This document shows, piece by piece, positions 52,184 to 63,093 of a stretch of 64,000 nt of DNA. Origin of the DNA: Sialis fuliginosa (Eukaryota; Arthropoda; Insecta; Megaloptera; Sialidae); assembly GCA_961205875.1 (NCBI GenBank), contig OY540822.1, positions 4,032,501-4,096,500 of the forward strand, written 5' to 3'. Made by a program: the position numbers and the translations under genes. The notes beneath the pieces are model-generated. The model ran no database searches and was not told the origin of the DNA. It saw nothing but the letters and a program-made list of their open reading frames with translations. The number at the start of each line of letters is the position of its first letter. The first letter of the stretch is position 1.

Positions 52184-55084
52184 TGTTACATTGTGAACCT
52201 ATATTTTATCATTTAATATGTTATTTCAGAGTCATTATCGGGATGACGTTATATTTTCAATATTGTCAATAACATATATTACACAAGTAGGTCACCACAT
52301 CCAGGATGACTAAAGAGTCGTACGAATTGTACATTTTATTACCAGTGTGTTACATGCGTATATTGCACATGCAAAACACAGTTTCCGGAATGCATGTTAT
52401 TGTAATGCATTTCGTGATATAGAAATGATGTCGCATAATCTAACGATACTCTTAGTCACTCTTCCGTAGGGAGTGGCGCAGGGCCTAGTCATTTGAATAG
52501 GACGCCATTTGCATTCTTTCTAAAATTAATATGCGTCAAGAGATGGCACCACTGGCGGTTTTAAATTTAAGAATTTTATTTTTGACACGGATAACAAATT
52601 TTGTTTTATAATATTTATATGACATATGTTCTGTGTACGACATTCATATTTTCATGATTTTTGCAATGTATTTTGGTGAATTGTTGAAAATTTCACAGTT
52701 AATTTCCTAATTATTTGAAGTTAATGCAGTGAATCATTACTAAGAAGGTAAGTTTAACTTAAAATATGTTTGTTTAAAAAAAATTGATAAAATCTGATAT
52801 TTCTTGATTCTATTGAAAATTCTATGAATAACATATGAGAAAATATGAAAAAATCTATAATGTATTAAAATATTGCAATTTCAATACAATAAAATTAAAT
52901 GATTACAATAATAATTATAGAAGTACCTATTTTAATCATTTTTTTAATAATAATTATATACTTGTAATTAAAATTATACGATTTATAAATATGCCGTTTT
53001 TATGAAAAATACTTATGTATTCGTGTTTTTTTTTCAGAATTCAGATGTCCAGGAAATACATATTTCAACTATATATCTACAAGAAATGAGTTGTTACAAT
53101 TATGCCCATGCATAGTATGATTGGACATTTCACATTAAAAATACACCATTTAAGTCCTAGTCAAAGTGATACTTTAGTTCCACTTAACCTTAAAACTCTA
53201 CACAAAAATGAATATTGTGAACATTTTTGATAAAATTATTGATGGTAATGATGCAGATATCATAAGTATAATAGTTTATGGCATTTCAAGCCAAGTTTAT
53301 TATAGATATAACTAACCATTTTCATAATATGTCAAAATTAAACTTTTTAAAACTGTTTCGTTTAACAAAGCCTCCAGTGTTAGATTTGATAGCTCGTTTG
53401 TAAAATAGACTCGAATATTTATATGACTTGTTAGTAGTATTTCTTAAAACTAATATAAAAAATAATAAAAATTAGAATACTTTGAAATTTCATATATTTA
53501 ATATATTTTAAATACAAAAAAGGCAATATTTTATCTTCCTGCGTGAAATTCACTCCACTCTTTTATTGCTTTTGATATATTCGTGTATTACTGAATATTT
53601 TTTGGATAACAATTACAGTACAAATCAAATCCACAATTCATATTCAAAATTATATTGACATAAACCAAGGTGTAACTACCTTGGATACAAACAAATTATA
53701 AACTTGCATCATAGCAACGTACATCAAAAATCAAAATTCCCCAGAATTTTGTTCTTTAAGTGACACTTGGTTAACTATCAGTCGTAATACCAGACAGCAG
53801 TGAGAATCAAACTGAATTTTAATTATTGTGATTTAATTATGTTATAGATATTGTTTTCTTTTACCTTACGAATAAACTAACAATAATTTCTCTGCTAATA
53901 TGTAGATTTATACCACTACATATTATAACGGTTCATAACTTTTTTTTCAAATTTTATTATTGTTGTAATTATATTATAGTAATGTATTTACATTATCAAT
54001 ATTTTAGACTTTAAAAATCATTATTGGCAAAGAAATTATATTAAATATTGTTTCAATTAAATATTAAATAACGCGTGTCATCAATATAGATATATATGTA
54101 ACATCAAAATAAAAAGTCTAACAGGCAACAGCTACCAAAATCATGTTATTGTTATACAAATTATTGATAAAATCATATATTAATAATAAGATAAATTGTT
54201 TTTATTCTGTGCTATATTTCAAAATAAAATAATTGATATTTTAATAATTTATGTTGTAATTAAGATTTTTTTTCAGGAAATTTTAATATTTGCTATTAAT
54301 ATCATTGTTTTCATGTATTTATAACTAATTATGATTTTATGTTCAAGATACCAAGTATTTATACTTAAAAAATACATGAGAACAATTTTATTACTTAAAA
54401 TGAAAAATTCTGTAAATAAATAAATAGATTTGTATTTCCCGCCGCCAATTTTAGTTGTCATAAAAAACACTAGATGGACAATATTACAGTTATTAAAATT
54501 AGATGGCCCTTCTTTGTTTTTATGTTCCGAGATATTAATATGCGTCACGAGAGGCGCTGTGTGACCACATTTTTTAACATTATATGTCCCTTCTACTTGT
54601 ATAATGTTCTGTGGAGTGGCGCGAAGTTATATAAAAGGACTTTCTATGTTGGTGATAGTTCTTGTAACGTTTCTCTCCTTAAGAGTTATTTTATATTTGT
54701 ATTATATTAAAATGTTCTCAGTTCTATTTTGTTTTTAAAGTAATTATAATAAATTTGTTATAAGTTCAATGTGTTGCGTCATTACTCTACTACCATTGGT
54801 TGTCTGCTTCCTGGCCGTAATTGTAGCAGTATTGGTCTCTATCCTTTTTTCGGCTTACTTCAACGGCTGGTGGTGCTAAGACAAGGTAGGTGTTATTTCA
54901 CATATATTACCATTGTACTGCTAAATACCTAAATCCCGATCCTAGTCATCCGTAATTTCAAATTATCCTATTTTTATTCTTTTGAATTGATTTATACTTT
55001 CTAATTGGGAATTATAATCTATATTTTGGCTCACGTTGCGTCTCTTTAAATTTAACTCCTTTCACTCACCCCCGGGACGTGACA
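52184..55084 (+). repeat. 5' LTR, interrupted
   Basis: LTR sequence runs from 52184 to about 52478, is broken by a 2.1-kb insertion, and resumes at 54614-55084. The LTR contains TTATATAAAAGGAC, a likely TATA box, at about 54625. Compared with the 3' LTR it has about 18 extra bases near 52198 and lacks a 20-bp duplication (61704-61735 region). Confidence 0.85.
52479..54613. mobile_element. Unclassified 2.1-kb insertion in the 5' LTR
   Basis: Comparison with the intact 3' LTR defines it exactly. GAGTGGCG (or up to GGAGTGGCGC) is present at both junctions (52471-52478; 54614-54621). Read with an 8-bp TSD the ends are CAGGGCC and TCTGTG, a weak hAT-like pair. ATTAATATGCGTCA occurs near both ends in direct orientation. 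There is no convincing ORF; the interior is very AT-rich. Confidence 0.7.
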
Positions 55085-55086
55085 TT

Positions 55087-55099
55087 TGGTGGAGGCGCC
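55087..55099 (+). promoter_or_regulatory. Probable primer-binding site
   Basis: TGGTGGAGGCGCC lies two bases after the LTR end, the expected place and with the expected TGG start. The tRNA is not assigned. Confidence 0.6.
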
Positions 55100-55162
55100 T
55101 ATTTAGGTATTAGCTAAGTAATTCATAAAAAATATATTTTTTGTGTTGTTCCTGTATTATTA

Positions 55163-56234
55163 ATGTCAGATATTGACGAGATAGAAAATTTAGAAATTAG
55201 GAGAAGTCGCAGACGGGCCGGTTTAAACCCAACACACCCACTATCGTTGAGTACGTTAGAGCAGGGGGGTACCAGTACTAGCATATTATCAAGTACCAGT
55301 GTAAATAATTTAATATATAAGGGGAATTTCGGGAGAGTAAGCGAAATATTAAATATGCAACGGACACCGCCAAAGAACACTAATGACACTGACATGACAG
55401 ACTCACAGACAGTAACAAGGGAAGACGCCCAAACGCAAGTAACTATGGACCCAATACCGAAGCCATCAACGTCAAGAGACAACGGACGACCCAGTGATGT
55501 GGAACGATATATTGAAGAGATAGAAAACAAAAGTCATGAGAATAGAGACACGGCAATTATAGAGGGGAATAAACAAAGCACTTTTAACAGAACAAACACG
55601 TTTAGGGAACCCGCACTATTACAGGCTCTTAACCCACCGACATACGACCCGAAATCAATGACTGATGTGGATGAATTCATAAGAAAGTTCGAGCGAGTCG
55701 CCTTCATCAATAGATGGGACGACGAGCTGAAACTGACATCTTTTGCATGGTCTCTCTTGGGGGCAGCAGAGACGTGGTTCGTAAATTATACAGAAAAAAA
55801 TAATAATATTCTTATCTGGGACAAAGTAGTGGAAGATTTCAAGAATATATTTCGAGCCGTAGACTATGAGGTGCACCTTGATCGCAAGATACGCGAAAGG
55901 AAGCAGCAGGAAGGAGAAAATCCACTAGCATACGTGCAAGAAATGGTAACGTTGGCACGACAGTTGGAGAGAGGTGTCTCTGAATCGCACGTAGTACGTC
56001 TGATATTACAGGGACTACTACCCGAGACGGCCGAGAAATTAGGGTTCTTCGAACCTAGAACAATCGAAGATATTGAAAAATTTTTAAAGCCTGTGATGCG
56101 AGGAGAATCTTACAGGAAAAGCAGCGAAAGGGCACGGCAAACACAAAACATGGATGCCGTGAGTAAGCAAGATTTGCAAGCCATCATCGACGATTTAATA
56201 AATAAAGTCACAAAAACCAAACCACAAACCGACG
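55163..56234 (+). CDS. Gag of the intronic LTR retrotransposon, main part
   Basis: From ATG 55163 (MSDIDEIENLEIRRSRRRAG) the N-terminal 150 residues are polar and Ser/Thr-rich. A Gag capsid follows: NPPTYDPKSMTDVDEFIRKF, SLLGAAETWFVNYTE, EDFKNIFRAVDYEVHL, QQEGENPLAYVQEMV, RLILQGLLPETAEKLG. The frame is intact to 56234, where the palindromic element begins; the listed frame stops 14 bases inside it. The nucleocapsid part resumes at 58415 in frame. The polymerase was lost, so this would behave as a gag-only nonautonomous element. Confidence 0.83.
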
Positions 56235-58409
56235 CACAGTGGGTCTAAATCACACTTTTTTGCGCGAAATTTCGCTTCAAGCCAATTTTCAACCAATTTT
56301 AATGAAATCAATGGCATTTGAAAGGTAAATAGTTGTAGTTTCTGAAAATTAGCCCAAGAATAGTCAATTCACCCTCTTAATTATTCTTTCATCCCCTTAA
56401 ATCTGAAAAATCGATTAAACGATAAATTCATAAATTAATAAATCGAATAAGATAATATATTCTGCACAAATATAAATATTTATTTGTTAGTACTATTATA
56501 TAGTATGTGTAAACATGTGTGAACATATTTAAATATATACAGGCTGAGTCATAATTTCGTATTTCTTCGATATCTCCTCTGTTAATAATTAGAGAAAAAT
56601 TTTAATTTTGTATGATATTATAAGTAATAATACACATCTAAACTTATATTAAAATATATAGTGTGACCCCGAAAAAGGCGTATCATTACAGGGTGAGTTG
56701 ATAGTGCATGTCTCTTCCATATCTCCTCTCTTTTACAAGATACAGAAAAAATTCAAATGTTAGATAATATAACAAGTAAAAATGTACATTATAAGAATGT
56801 ATTGAAATATACAGTGTGGCCCCGAAATAAGGTGTATCACAAATATAATGTATTTTTTAATGGGATGACCAATTTATTTCTACCTTATGTAACTATTGTT
56901 TAGAAGATCTATACAGTGGTACAATATTTTTTAAAAACATTGAGGGAAAGGGGTAAGATATTTTTTTTTTTTTTGAGTTGACGTTTTCAAACATTGTTTT
57001 GAAAAATCATTTTCGTTTTGGTGTGGCATTAGTTTAACCTAGACACCACTAGTAATCCATTAGAAATTTGTTTTATACAAGGTGCCCCTGAAAAAAACTG
57101 GAAATATTCAAAAATTATTTATTTATATTTAATGAAGGGCTTCAAGGGCATTGGGAGGTCAATTTTAAGATAAACATATTTCAAATTGAACAATTGTTGT
57201 TTAAACTAAACAAAACAATTTTTGTTTGATATTTTTAAAGGACCTTTTATGTTTTTAATTCAATAGAGATTTTTAAAGTTTTTTCAAAAAAATTAATCTT
57301 AATCCTGCAAGTTTAGAGAAAATTTTTTTAAGGCACGAAGTGTTTATTTTTAAGCATAAAATTTTTTTTCGTAAATGTTTCATGTAATATAAGTAAGAAG
57401 TGTTTTTAGTATATTTATTTATTTTAGGTGCAGGATTTACCTGCCGTGAAAAGTTGTAGTATACCGAATATTACATACTTAATGACAAAAAAATATTTTG
57501 TTCCATTAAAAAATAGTTTTGTAATATATAATTTTTGAATAATTGTAGTTTTTTCAGGGGCACCTTGTATAAAACAAATTTCTAATGGATTATTAGTGGT
57601 ATCTAGGTTAAACTAATGCCACACCAAAACGAAAAAGGTTTTTCAAAACAATGTTTGAAAACGTCAACTAAAAAAAAAAAAAATATCTTACCCCTTTCCC
57701 TCAATGTTTTTAAAAAATATTGTACCACTGTATAGATCTTCTAAACAATAGTTACATAAGGTAGAAATAAATTGGTTATCCCATTAAAAAATACATTATA
57801 TTTGTGATACACCTTATTTCGGGGCCACACTGTATATTTCAATACATTCTTATAATGTACATTTTTACTTGTTATATTATCTAACATTTGAATTTTTTCT
57901 GTATCTTGTAAAAGAGAGGAGATATGGAAGAGACATGCACTATCAACTCACCCTGTAATGATACGCCTTTTTCGGGGTCACACTATATATTTTAATATAA
58001 GTTTAGATGTGTATTATTACTTATAATATCATACAAAATTAAAATTTTTCTCTAATTATTAACAGAGGAGATATCGAAGAAATACGAAATTATGACTCAG
58101 CCTGTATATATTTAAATATGTTCACACATGTTTACACATACTATATAATAGTACTAACAAATAAATATTTATATTTGTGCAGAATATATTACCTTATTCG
58201 ATTTATTAATTTATGAATTTATCGTTTAATCGATTTTTCAGATTTAAAGGGATGAAAGAATAATTAAGAGGGTGAATTGACTATTCTTGGGGTAATTTTC
58301 AGAAACTACAACTATTTACCTTTCAAATGCCATTGATTTTATTAAAATTGGTTGAAAATTGGCTTGAAGCGAAATTTCGCGCAAAAAAGTGTGATTTAGA
58401 CCCACTGTG
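56235..58409. mobile_element. Transib-like palindromic nonautonomous element (2175 bp)
   Basis: The ends are CACAGTGGGTCTAAATCAC and its complement, flanked by CGACG (56230-56234; 58410-58414). A GC-rich 5-bp duplication with CACAGTG ends fits Transib/RAG-related transposons. Arms of roughly 875 bp (56235 to about 57110; about 57535 to 58409) are near-perfect inverted copies around a 425-bp AT-rich centre. No transposase is encoded. The insertion splits a gag frame that rejoins exactly on removal of the element and one CGACG. Confidence 0.83.
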
Positions 58410-58414
58410 CGACG

Positions 58415-58700
58415 GGGCGAATTTCTATAGAACACTCAATAATAACGACATGAAACCAACGTACCAAAAGCCGAGGGAGTATAAATTCACACAGAATGTG
58501 CAGAACGCACCCGTATGTTTCAATTGTGAAGAAAGGGGGCACACACAGAGGTACTGTAGCAAGCCACCCTATAGATCGCTGACTGGGTTAGATAATATAA
58601 GGAGCCAAACGTGTTTTCATTGTGGAGATCAAAACCACAGTTGTACGTACTGCCCAAATGTGGTGATCTTCAATCCACACTTCTTTGTAGCACCCTGTAT
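58415..58700 (+). pseudogene. Gag nucleocapsid part with two zinc knuckles
   Basis: It continues the gag at 55163 across the palindromic element. Two CCHC knuckles are intact: CFNCEERGHTQRYC (about 58517) and CFHCGDQNHSCTYC (about 58613), both with C-x2-C-x4-H-x4-C spacing. After about 58670 the frame passes into unrelated sequence (FFVAPCIFENNF), where the protease should begin, so a deletion or insertion edge lies here. Confidence 0.83.
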
Positions 58701-58970
58701 ATTTGAAAATAATTTCTATGTATGTGCATTTATCTACAATTTACATCTGCATTAGAAAGATTTTTTTATCTTTTATGGTCTACGAGTTATCGAACTTCCA
58801 CACACTATTGCCCCTGTATAAAATACTTCTGTGAATTTTGCTTCTAGAAATTTAGTTCTCCATATATTTGCTTGTCTCAATTTTAAATGTACGAGTAACA
58901 CCCGGTATAATGAAGAATTATTATAATAATTATTCAAAGAGATTGCCGATGTTAAAACTCTGGAACTGAA
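58701..58970. other. Noncoding junction sequence
   Basis: AT-rich sequence between the gag end and the satellite. It is not protease or RT, so it is probably another insertion remnant. Confidence 0.35.
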
Positions 58971-58974
58971 GGAC

Positions 58975-60985
58975 GATAAACGAAACAGAGCATTGGGCTT
59001 TAAAGGGCAAACGAAACACTACAACTTTTTATTGAAAAAAATCCAAAACTTGCCCCCCCCCCCCCCCCAAGACTTGATAAATTTTTAATTGCTAAACTGA
59101 GCATAGGGCATTAAAGGGCAAACGAAATGCTACAAGTTTTTATTGAAAAAAATCCGAAATTTTCATATTGGGAGGAGGAAGTTGGCTTCCCCAGATTTGA
59201 TAAATTTTTAATTGCTAAACTGAGCATAGGGCATTAAAGGGCAAACGAAATGCTACAAGTTTTTGTTGAAAAAAATTCGAAATTTTCATGTTGGGGGCGG
59301 AAGTTGGCCTCCCCCCAGATTTGATAAATTTTTAATTGCTAAACTGAGCATACGGCATTAAAGGGCAAACGAAATACTACAAGTTTTTATTGAAAAAAAT
59401 CCGAAATTTTCAAGTTGGGAGGAGAAAGTTGGCCTCCCAGATTTGATAAATTTTTAATTGCTAAACTGAGTATAGGGCAATAAAGGGCAAACGAAATGCT
59501 ACAAGTTTTTGTTGAAAAAAATCCGAAATTTTCATGTTGGGGGCGGAAGTTGGCCTCCCCTCAGATTTGATAAATTTTTAATTGCTAAACTGAGTATAGG
59601 GATTTAAATGGCAAACGAAATGCTACAAGTTTTTATTGAAAAAAATTCGAAATTTTCATGTTGGGGGCGGAAGTTGGCCTCCCCCCCCCAGATTTGATAA
59701 ATTTTTAATTGCTAAACTGAGCATAGGGTATTAAAGGGCAAACGAACACTAGAAGTTTTGTACTGAAAAAAATCCGACATTTTCAAGTTGGGGGCGGAAG
59801 TTGGCCTCCCCCCCCAGATTTGATAAATTTTTAATTGCTGAACTGAGTATAGGGCATTAAAGGGCAAACGAAATGCTACAAGTTTTTATTGAAAATTACC
59901 CGAAATTTTTATATTGGAAGGAGGAAGTTGGCTTCCCCAGATTTGATAAATTTTTAATTGCTAAACTGAGCATAGGGTATTAAAGGGCAAACGAACACTA
60001 GAAGTTTTGTACTGAAAAAAATCCGACATTTTCAAGTTGGGGGCGGAAGTTTGCCTCCCCCCCAGATTTGATAAATTTTTAATTTCTGAACTGAGTATAG
60101 GGCATTAAAGGGCAAACGAAATGCTACAAGTTTTTATTGAAAAATATCCAAAAATTTTATATTGGAAGGAGGAAGTTGGCTTCACCAGATTTGATAAATT
60201 TTAAATTGCTAAACTGAGCAAAGGGCATTAAAGGGGAAACGAAATGCTACAAGTTTTTATTGAAAAAAATCCGAAATTTTCATGTTGGGGGCGGAAGTTG
60301 GCCTCCCCTCAGATTTGATAAATTTTTAATTGCTAAACTGAGCATAGGGCATTAAAGGGCAAACGAAATGCTACATGTTTTTGTTGAAAAAAATCCGAAA
60401 TTTTTAAGTTGGGAGGCGGAAGTTGCCCCCCCCCCTCAGATTTGATAAATTTTTAATTGCTAAACTGAGTATAGGGTATTAAAGGGCAAACGAACACTAG
60501 AAGTTTTGTACTGAAAAAAATCCGACATTTTCAAGTTGGGGGCGGAAGTTGGCCTCCCCCCCCCCAGATTTGATGAATTTTTAATTGCTGAACTGAGTAT
60601 AGGGCATTAAATGGCAAACAAAATGCTACAAGTTTTTATTGAAAAAAATCCGAAACTATCAAAGTTGGGGGGAAGAAGTTGGCCCCCCAGATTTTTGATA
60701 AATTTTTGATTGCTAAACTGAGCAAAAGGCATTAAAGGGGAAACGAAATGCTACAAGTTTTCACTATAAAAAATCCGAAATTTTCATATTGGGGGCAGAA
60801 GTTGGCCTCCCCAGAATGGATAAATTTTTAATTGCTAAACTGAGTATAGGGCAATAAAGGGCAAACGAAATGCTACAAGTTTTCATTGAAAAAAATCCGA
60901 AATTTTCATGTTGGGGGGCGGAAGTTAGCCCCCCCAAATTTGAAAAATTCCTAACTTCTACACTTAAAAGGGGCAAACGAAAATT
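58975..60985 (+). repeat. Satellite-like tandem array, unit about 123 bp
   Basis: GATAAATTTTTAATTGCTAAA recurs at 59076, 59199, 59323, 59445 and on to about 60820, giving some 16 units of 122-124 bp. Each unit has AAAGGGCAAACGAA, a GAAAAAAATCCGAAATTTTC block and a C-run (up to 18 C at 59054). Units are interspersed as at least two variants (CACTAGAAGTTTTGTACTG versus ATGCTACAAGTTTTTATTG). Small frames across it are accidental. Confidence 0.92.
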
Positions 60986-61059
60986 TTTAAATGGCAATCA
61001 CGAGCAAACGCCGAGCAATCAATGGCATTCGTTTCGAATTTTTTCGGACGTATTGGGGG

Positions 61060-61344
61060 GCTAACTTCACAAAGGTGACTTTTGAAGAGCAAACACATAG
61101 ATTAGAAAAAGTTTTTGAAAAATTAAGAAAAGCTAAATTAACACTTAACCCTAAAAAATGCAATTTTGCCAATACTACAATAAAAATTTTAGGACATGTG
61201 GTAAATGAGTACGGCATAGCTCCAGATCCAGATAAATTAACAGCCATAGAACAATTTCCAAAACCTAAAAAGATTAAAGACATACAAAGTTTTCTAGGCT
61301 TATGTAATTACTATAGAAAACTAATGGAAATTTATTGTAATTGA
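61060..61344 (+). pseudogene. RT C-terminal scrap of the LTR retrotransposon
   Basis: A frame with TFEEQTHRLEKVFEKLRKAKLTLNPKKC, KILGHVVNEYGIAPDPDKL and QSFLGLCNYYRKL is the palm/thumb end of a Ty3/gypsy RT. YxDD lies upstream of what is preserved. The frame ends at TGA 61342 and the polypurine tract follows. RNase H and integrase are absent. Confidence 0.83.
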
Positions 61345-61400
61345 AATACTTTTTGTAAATGGATGTAATTAGGATTAGTACATGTCGAGGCGACATGGTC

Positions 61401-61415
61401 TTGAGGGGAGGGAAA
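61401..61415 (+). promoter_or_regulatory. Polypurine tract before the 3' LTR
   Basis: TTGAGGGGAGGGAAA directly precedes TGTTACATTG, the LTR start. Confidence 0.8.
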
Positions 61416-62172
61416 TGTTACATTGTGAACAGTGTTTCAGAGTCATTATCGGGATGACGTTATATTTTCAATATTGTCAATAACATATATTAGACAAGTA
61501 GGTCACCACATCCAGGATGACTAAAGAGTCGTACGAATTGTACATTTTATTACCAGTGTGTTACATGCGTAAATTGCACATGCAAACCACAGTTTCCATA
61601 ATGCATGTTATTGTAATGCATTTCGTGATATAGAAATGATGTCGCATAATCTAACGATACTCTTAGTCACTCTTCCGTAGGGAGTGGCGCGAAGTTATAT
61701 AAAAGGACTTTCCATGTTGGAAAGGGAGGTTCTATGTTGGTGATAGTTCTTGTAGCGTTTCTCTCCTTAAGAGTTATTTTATATTTGTATTATATTAAAA
61801 TGTTCTCAGTTCTATTTTGTTTTTAAAGTAATTATAATAAATTTGTTATAAGTTCAATGTGTTGCGTCAATACTCTACTACCATTGGTTGTCTGCTTCCT
61901 GGCCGTAATTGTAGCAGTATTGGTCTCTATCCTTTTTTCGGCTTACTTCAACGGCTGGTGGTGCTAAGACAAGGTAGGTGTTATTTCACATATATTACCA
62001 TTGTACTGCTAAATACCTAAATCCCGATCCTAGTCATCCGTAATTTCAAATTATCCTATTTTTATTCTTTTGAATTGATTTATACTTTCTAATTGGGAAT
62101 TATAATCTATATTTTGGCTCACGTTGCGTCTCTTTAAATTTAACTCCTTTCACTCACCCCCGGGACGTGACA
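61416..62172 (+). repeat. 3' LTR (757 bp)
   Basis: TG..CA ends, a TATA box (TTATATAAAAGGAC, about 61696), then a 20-bp duplicated segment absent from the 5' LTR. Downstream AATAAA-like sequence lies at about 61845. Otherwise nearly identical to the 5' LTR, so the insertion is fairly recent. Confidence 0.88.
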
Positions 62173-62205
62173 ATATATCAATTAATATCTTTGTATTATT
62201 TTCAG

Positions 62206-62488
62206 TATTAATAGTAAACGATTTATTCAGTGCTCTGAGGACATCGAAAAATTATTTCCTGGTGAATGTAAAAACATTTATTATTCTCCATATAAATCCA
62301 TTCCCATGGAAGTGGTCCAAGCAGATGGCAGTAGAGAAATTAAAAAAAAACACACACAACACCTTTACGAACACTACATCTACTTAATAAACAAACTAAA
62401 GAATCAAAATATATTGGACAAAAATCGGCTTAATATTGAAACACCGACATTCGATAACCCTACTATAAATATCTCGGTTCCTATGTGA
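62206..62488 (+). pseudogene. Unknown multicopy gene, copy 2, exon B
   Basis: It starts after TTATTTTCAG (62205) and continues copy 2 exon A: CSEDIEKLFPGECKN-type sequence, SPYKSIPMEVVQADGSREI, then after a shift in an A-run YEHYIYLINKLKNQNIL and a stop at 62486. It extends further than copy 1. I do not recognise the family. The adjacent copia scrap follows after about 90 bp. Confidence 0.6.
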
Positions 62489-62579
62489 AGTAGGGGGTAG
62501 TATTTTTTTCGCCCGATCGAATGAAACTAATTTCAATCCTTTATGTTGGGAGGTTGGCATCGCTGTTTATATCTTATCT

Positions 62580-62705
62580 ATAGAGTTGGAATTAAGATGT
62601 AACAGAAGTACAATGCCACTAGAACTAATACATACTGATATTTGTGGACCAATCACTCTGAAACGTGGGACTGGAAAAACTATTTTGTCACATTCATAGA
62701 CGACA
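62580..62705 (+). pseudogene. copia integrase scrap
   Basis: A short frame CNRSTMPLELIHTDICGPIT is the start of the copia integrase core, with the first catalytic Asp in HTDICGP. A frameshift and stops follow within 20 codons. No neighbouring copia sequence is seen. Confidence 0.75.
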
Positions 62706-62785
62706 ACAGACATTTTGTATAACGTATTTAATAAATCAACTTTCTGTCGTCCAGCTTTGTTAATATACATGCGGACTAATATTTA

Positions 62786-62860
62786 ATGTAATTAAATTTT
62801 CTTTTTGAGCATTAAAATTTCTTTTTGCGCATTTAATTTTCTGAAGCATTTCCATATTTG
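62786..62860 (-). repeat. Fragment of the 151-bp Foldback unit
   Basis: AAATTTTCTTTTTGAGCATTAAAA..TTGCGCATTTAATTTTCTGAAGCATTT matches the right-arm unit of 9206-13020. It is a solitary relic of another Foldback-like copy. Confidence 0.75.
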
Positions 62861-63093
62861 TTTACATATTTTTGATACAATTAATGTAATTTTGTATATT
62901 TATTATGGCTAGTAAATAAGCGCGCATTGTTTTATATAATAACATAACCCGTTTCATGCCAAATGGCTTAAATTTTTTTACTGTTTTCAATCGTTTGCTT
63001 TTTAGTGAGTCAATCAATTCTTTCTAATTCGTAATTTTTTCTGCTCTTTCCAAATCCGGCGACAGAATTGTTCTATCTGCCGCCATTTTTTAA
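62861..63093. other. Noncoding spacer
   Basis: No gene or clear repeat boundary seen. Confidence 0.4.

Larger units (their letters stand above)
52184..62172 (+). mobile_element. LTR retrotransposon inside an intron (9989 bp with nested insertions)
   Basis: LTRs begin TGTTACATTGTGAAC and end GACGTGACA. The 3' LTR is 61416-62172 (757 bp). The 5' LTR is 52184-55084, enlarged by a 2.1-kb insertion. Flanking ATAT (52180-52183; 62173-62176) is a 4-bp duplication, confirmed by the empty site in copy 1 of the host gene near 3205-3215. It keeps gag with two zinc knuckles and a scrap of RT; most of pol is replaced by a satellite array. A Transib-like palindrome splits gag. Confidence 0.88.

Noticed and set aside
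60764..60997. 77-codon minus-strand ORF in the satellite
   Set aside because: It spans two 123-bp units and repeats itself; it is an accident of unit length near a multiple of three.
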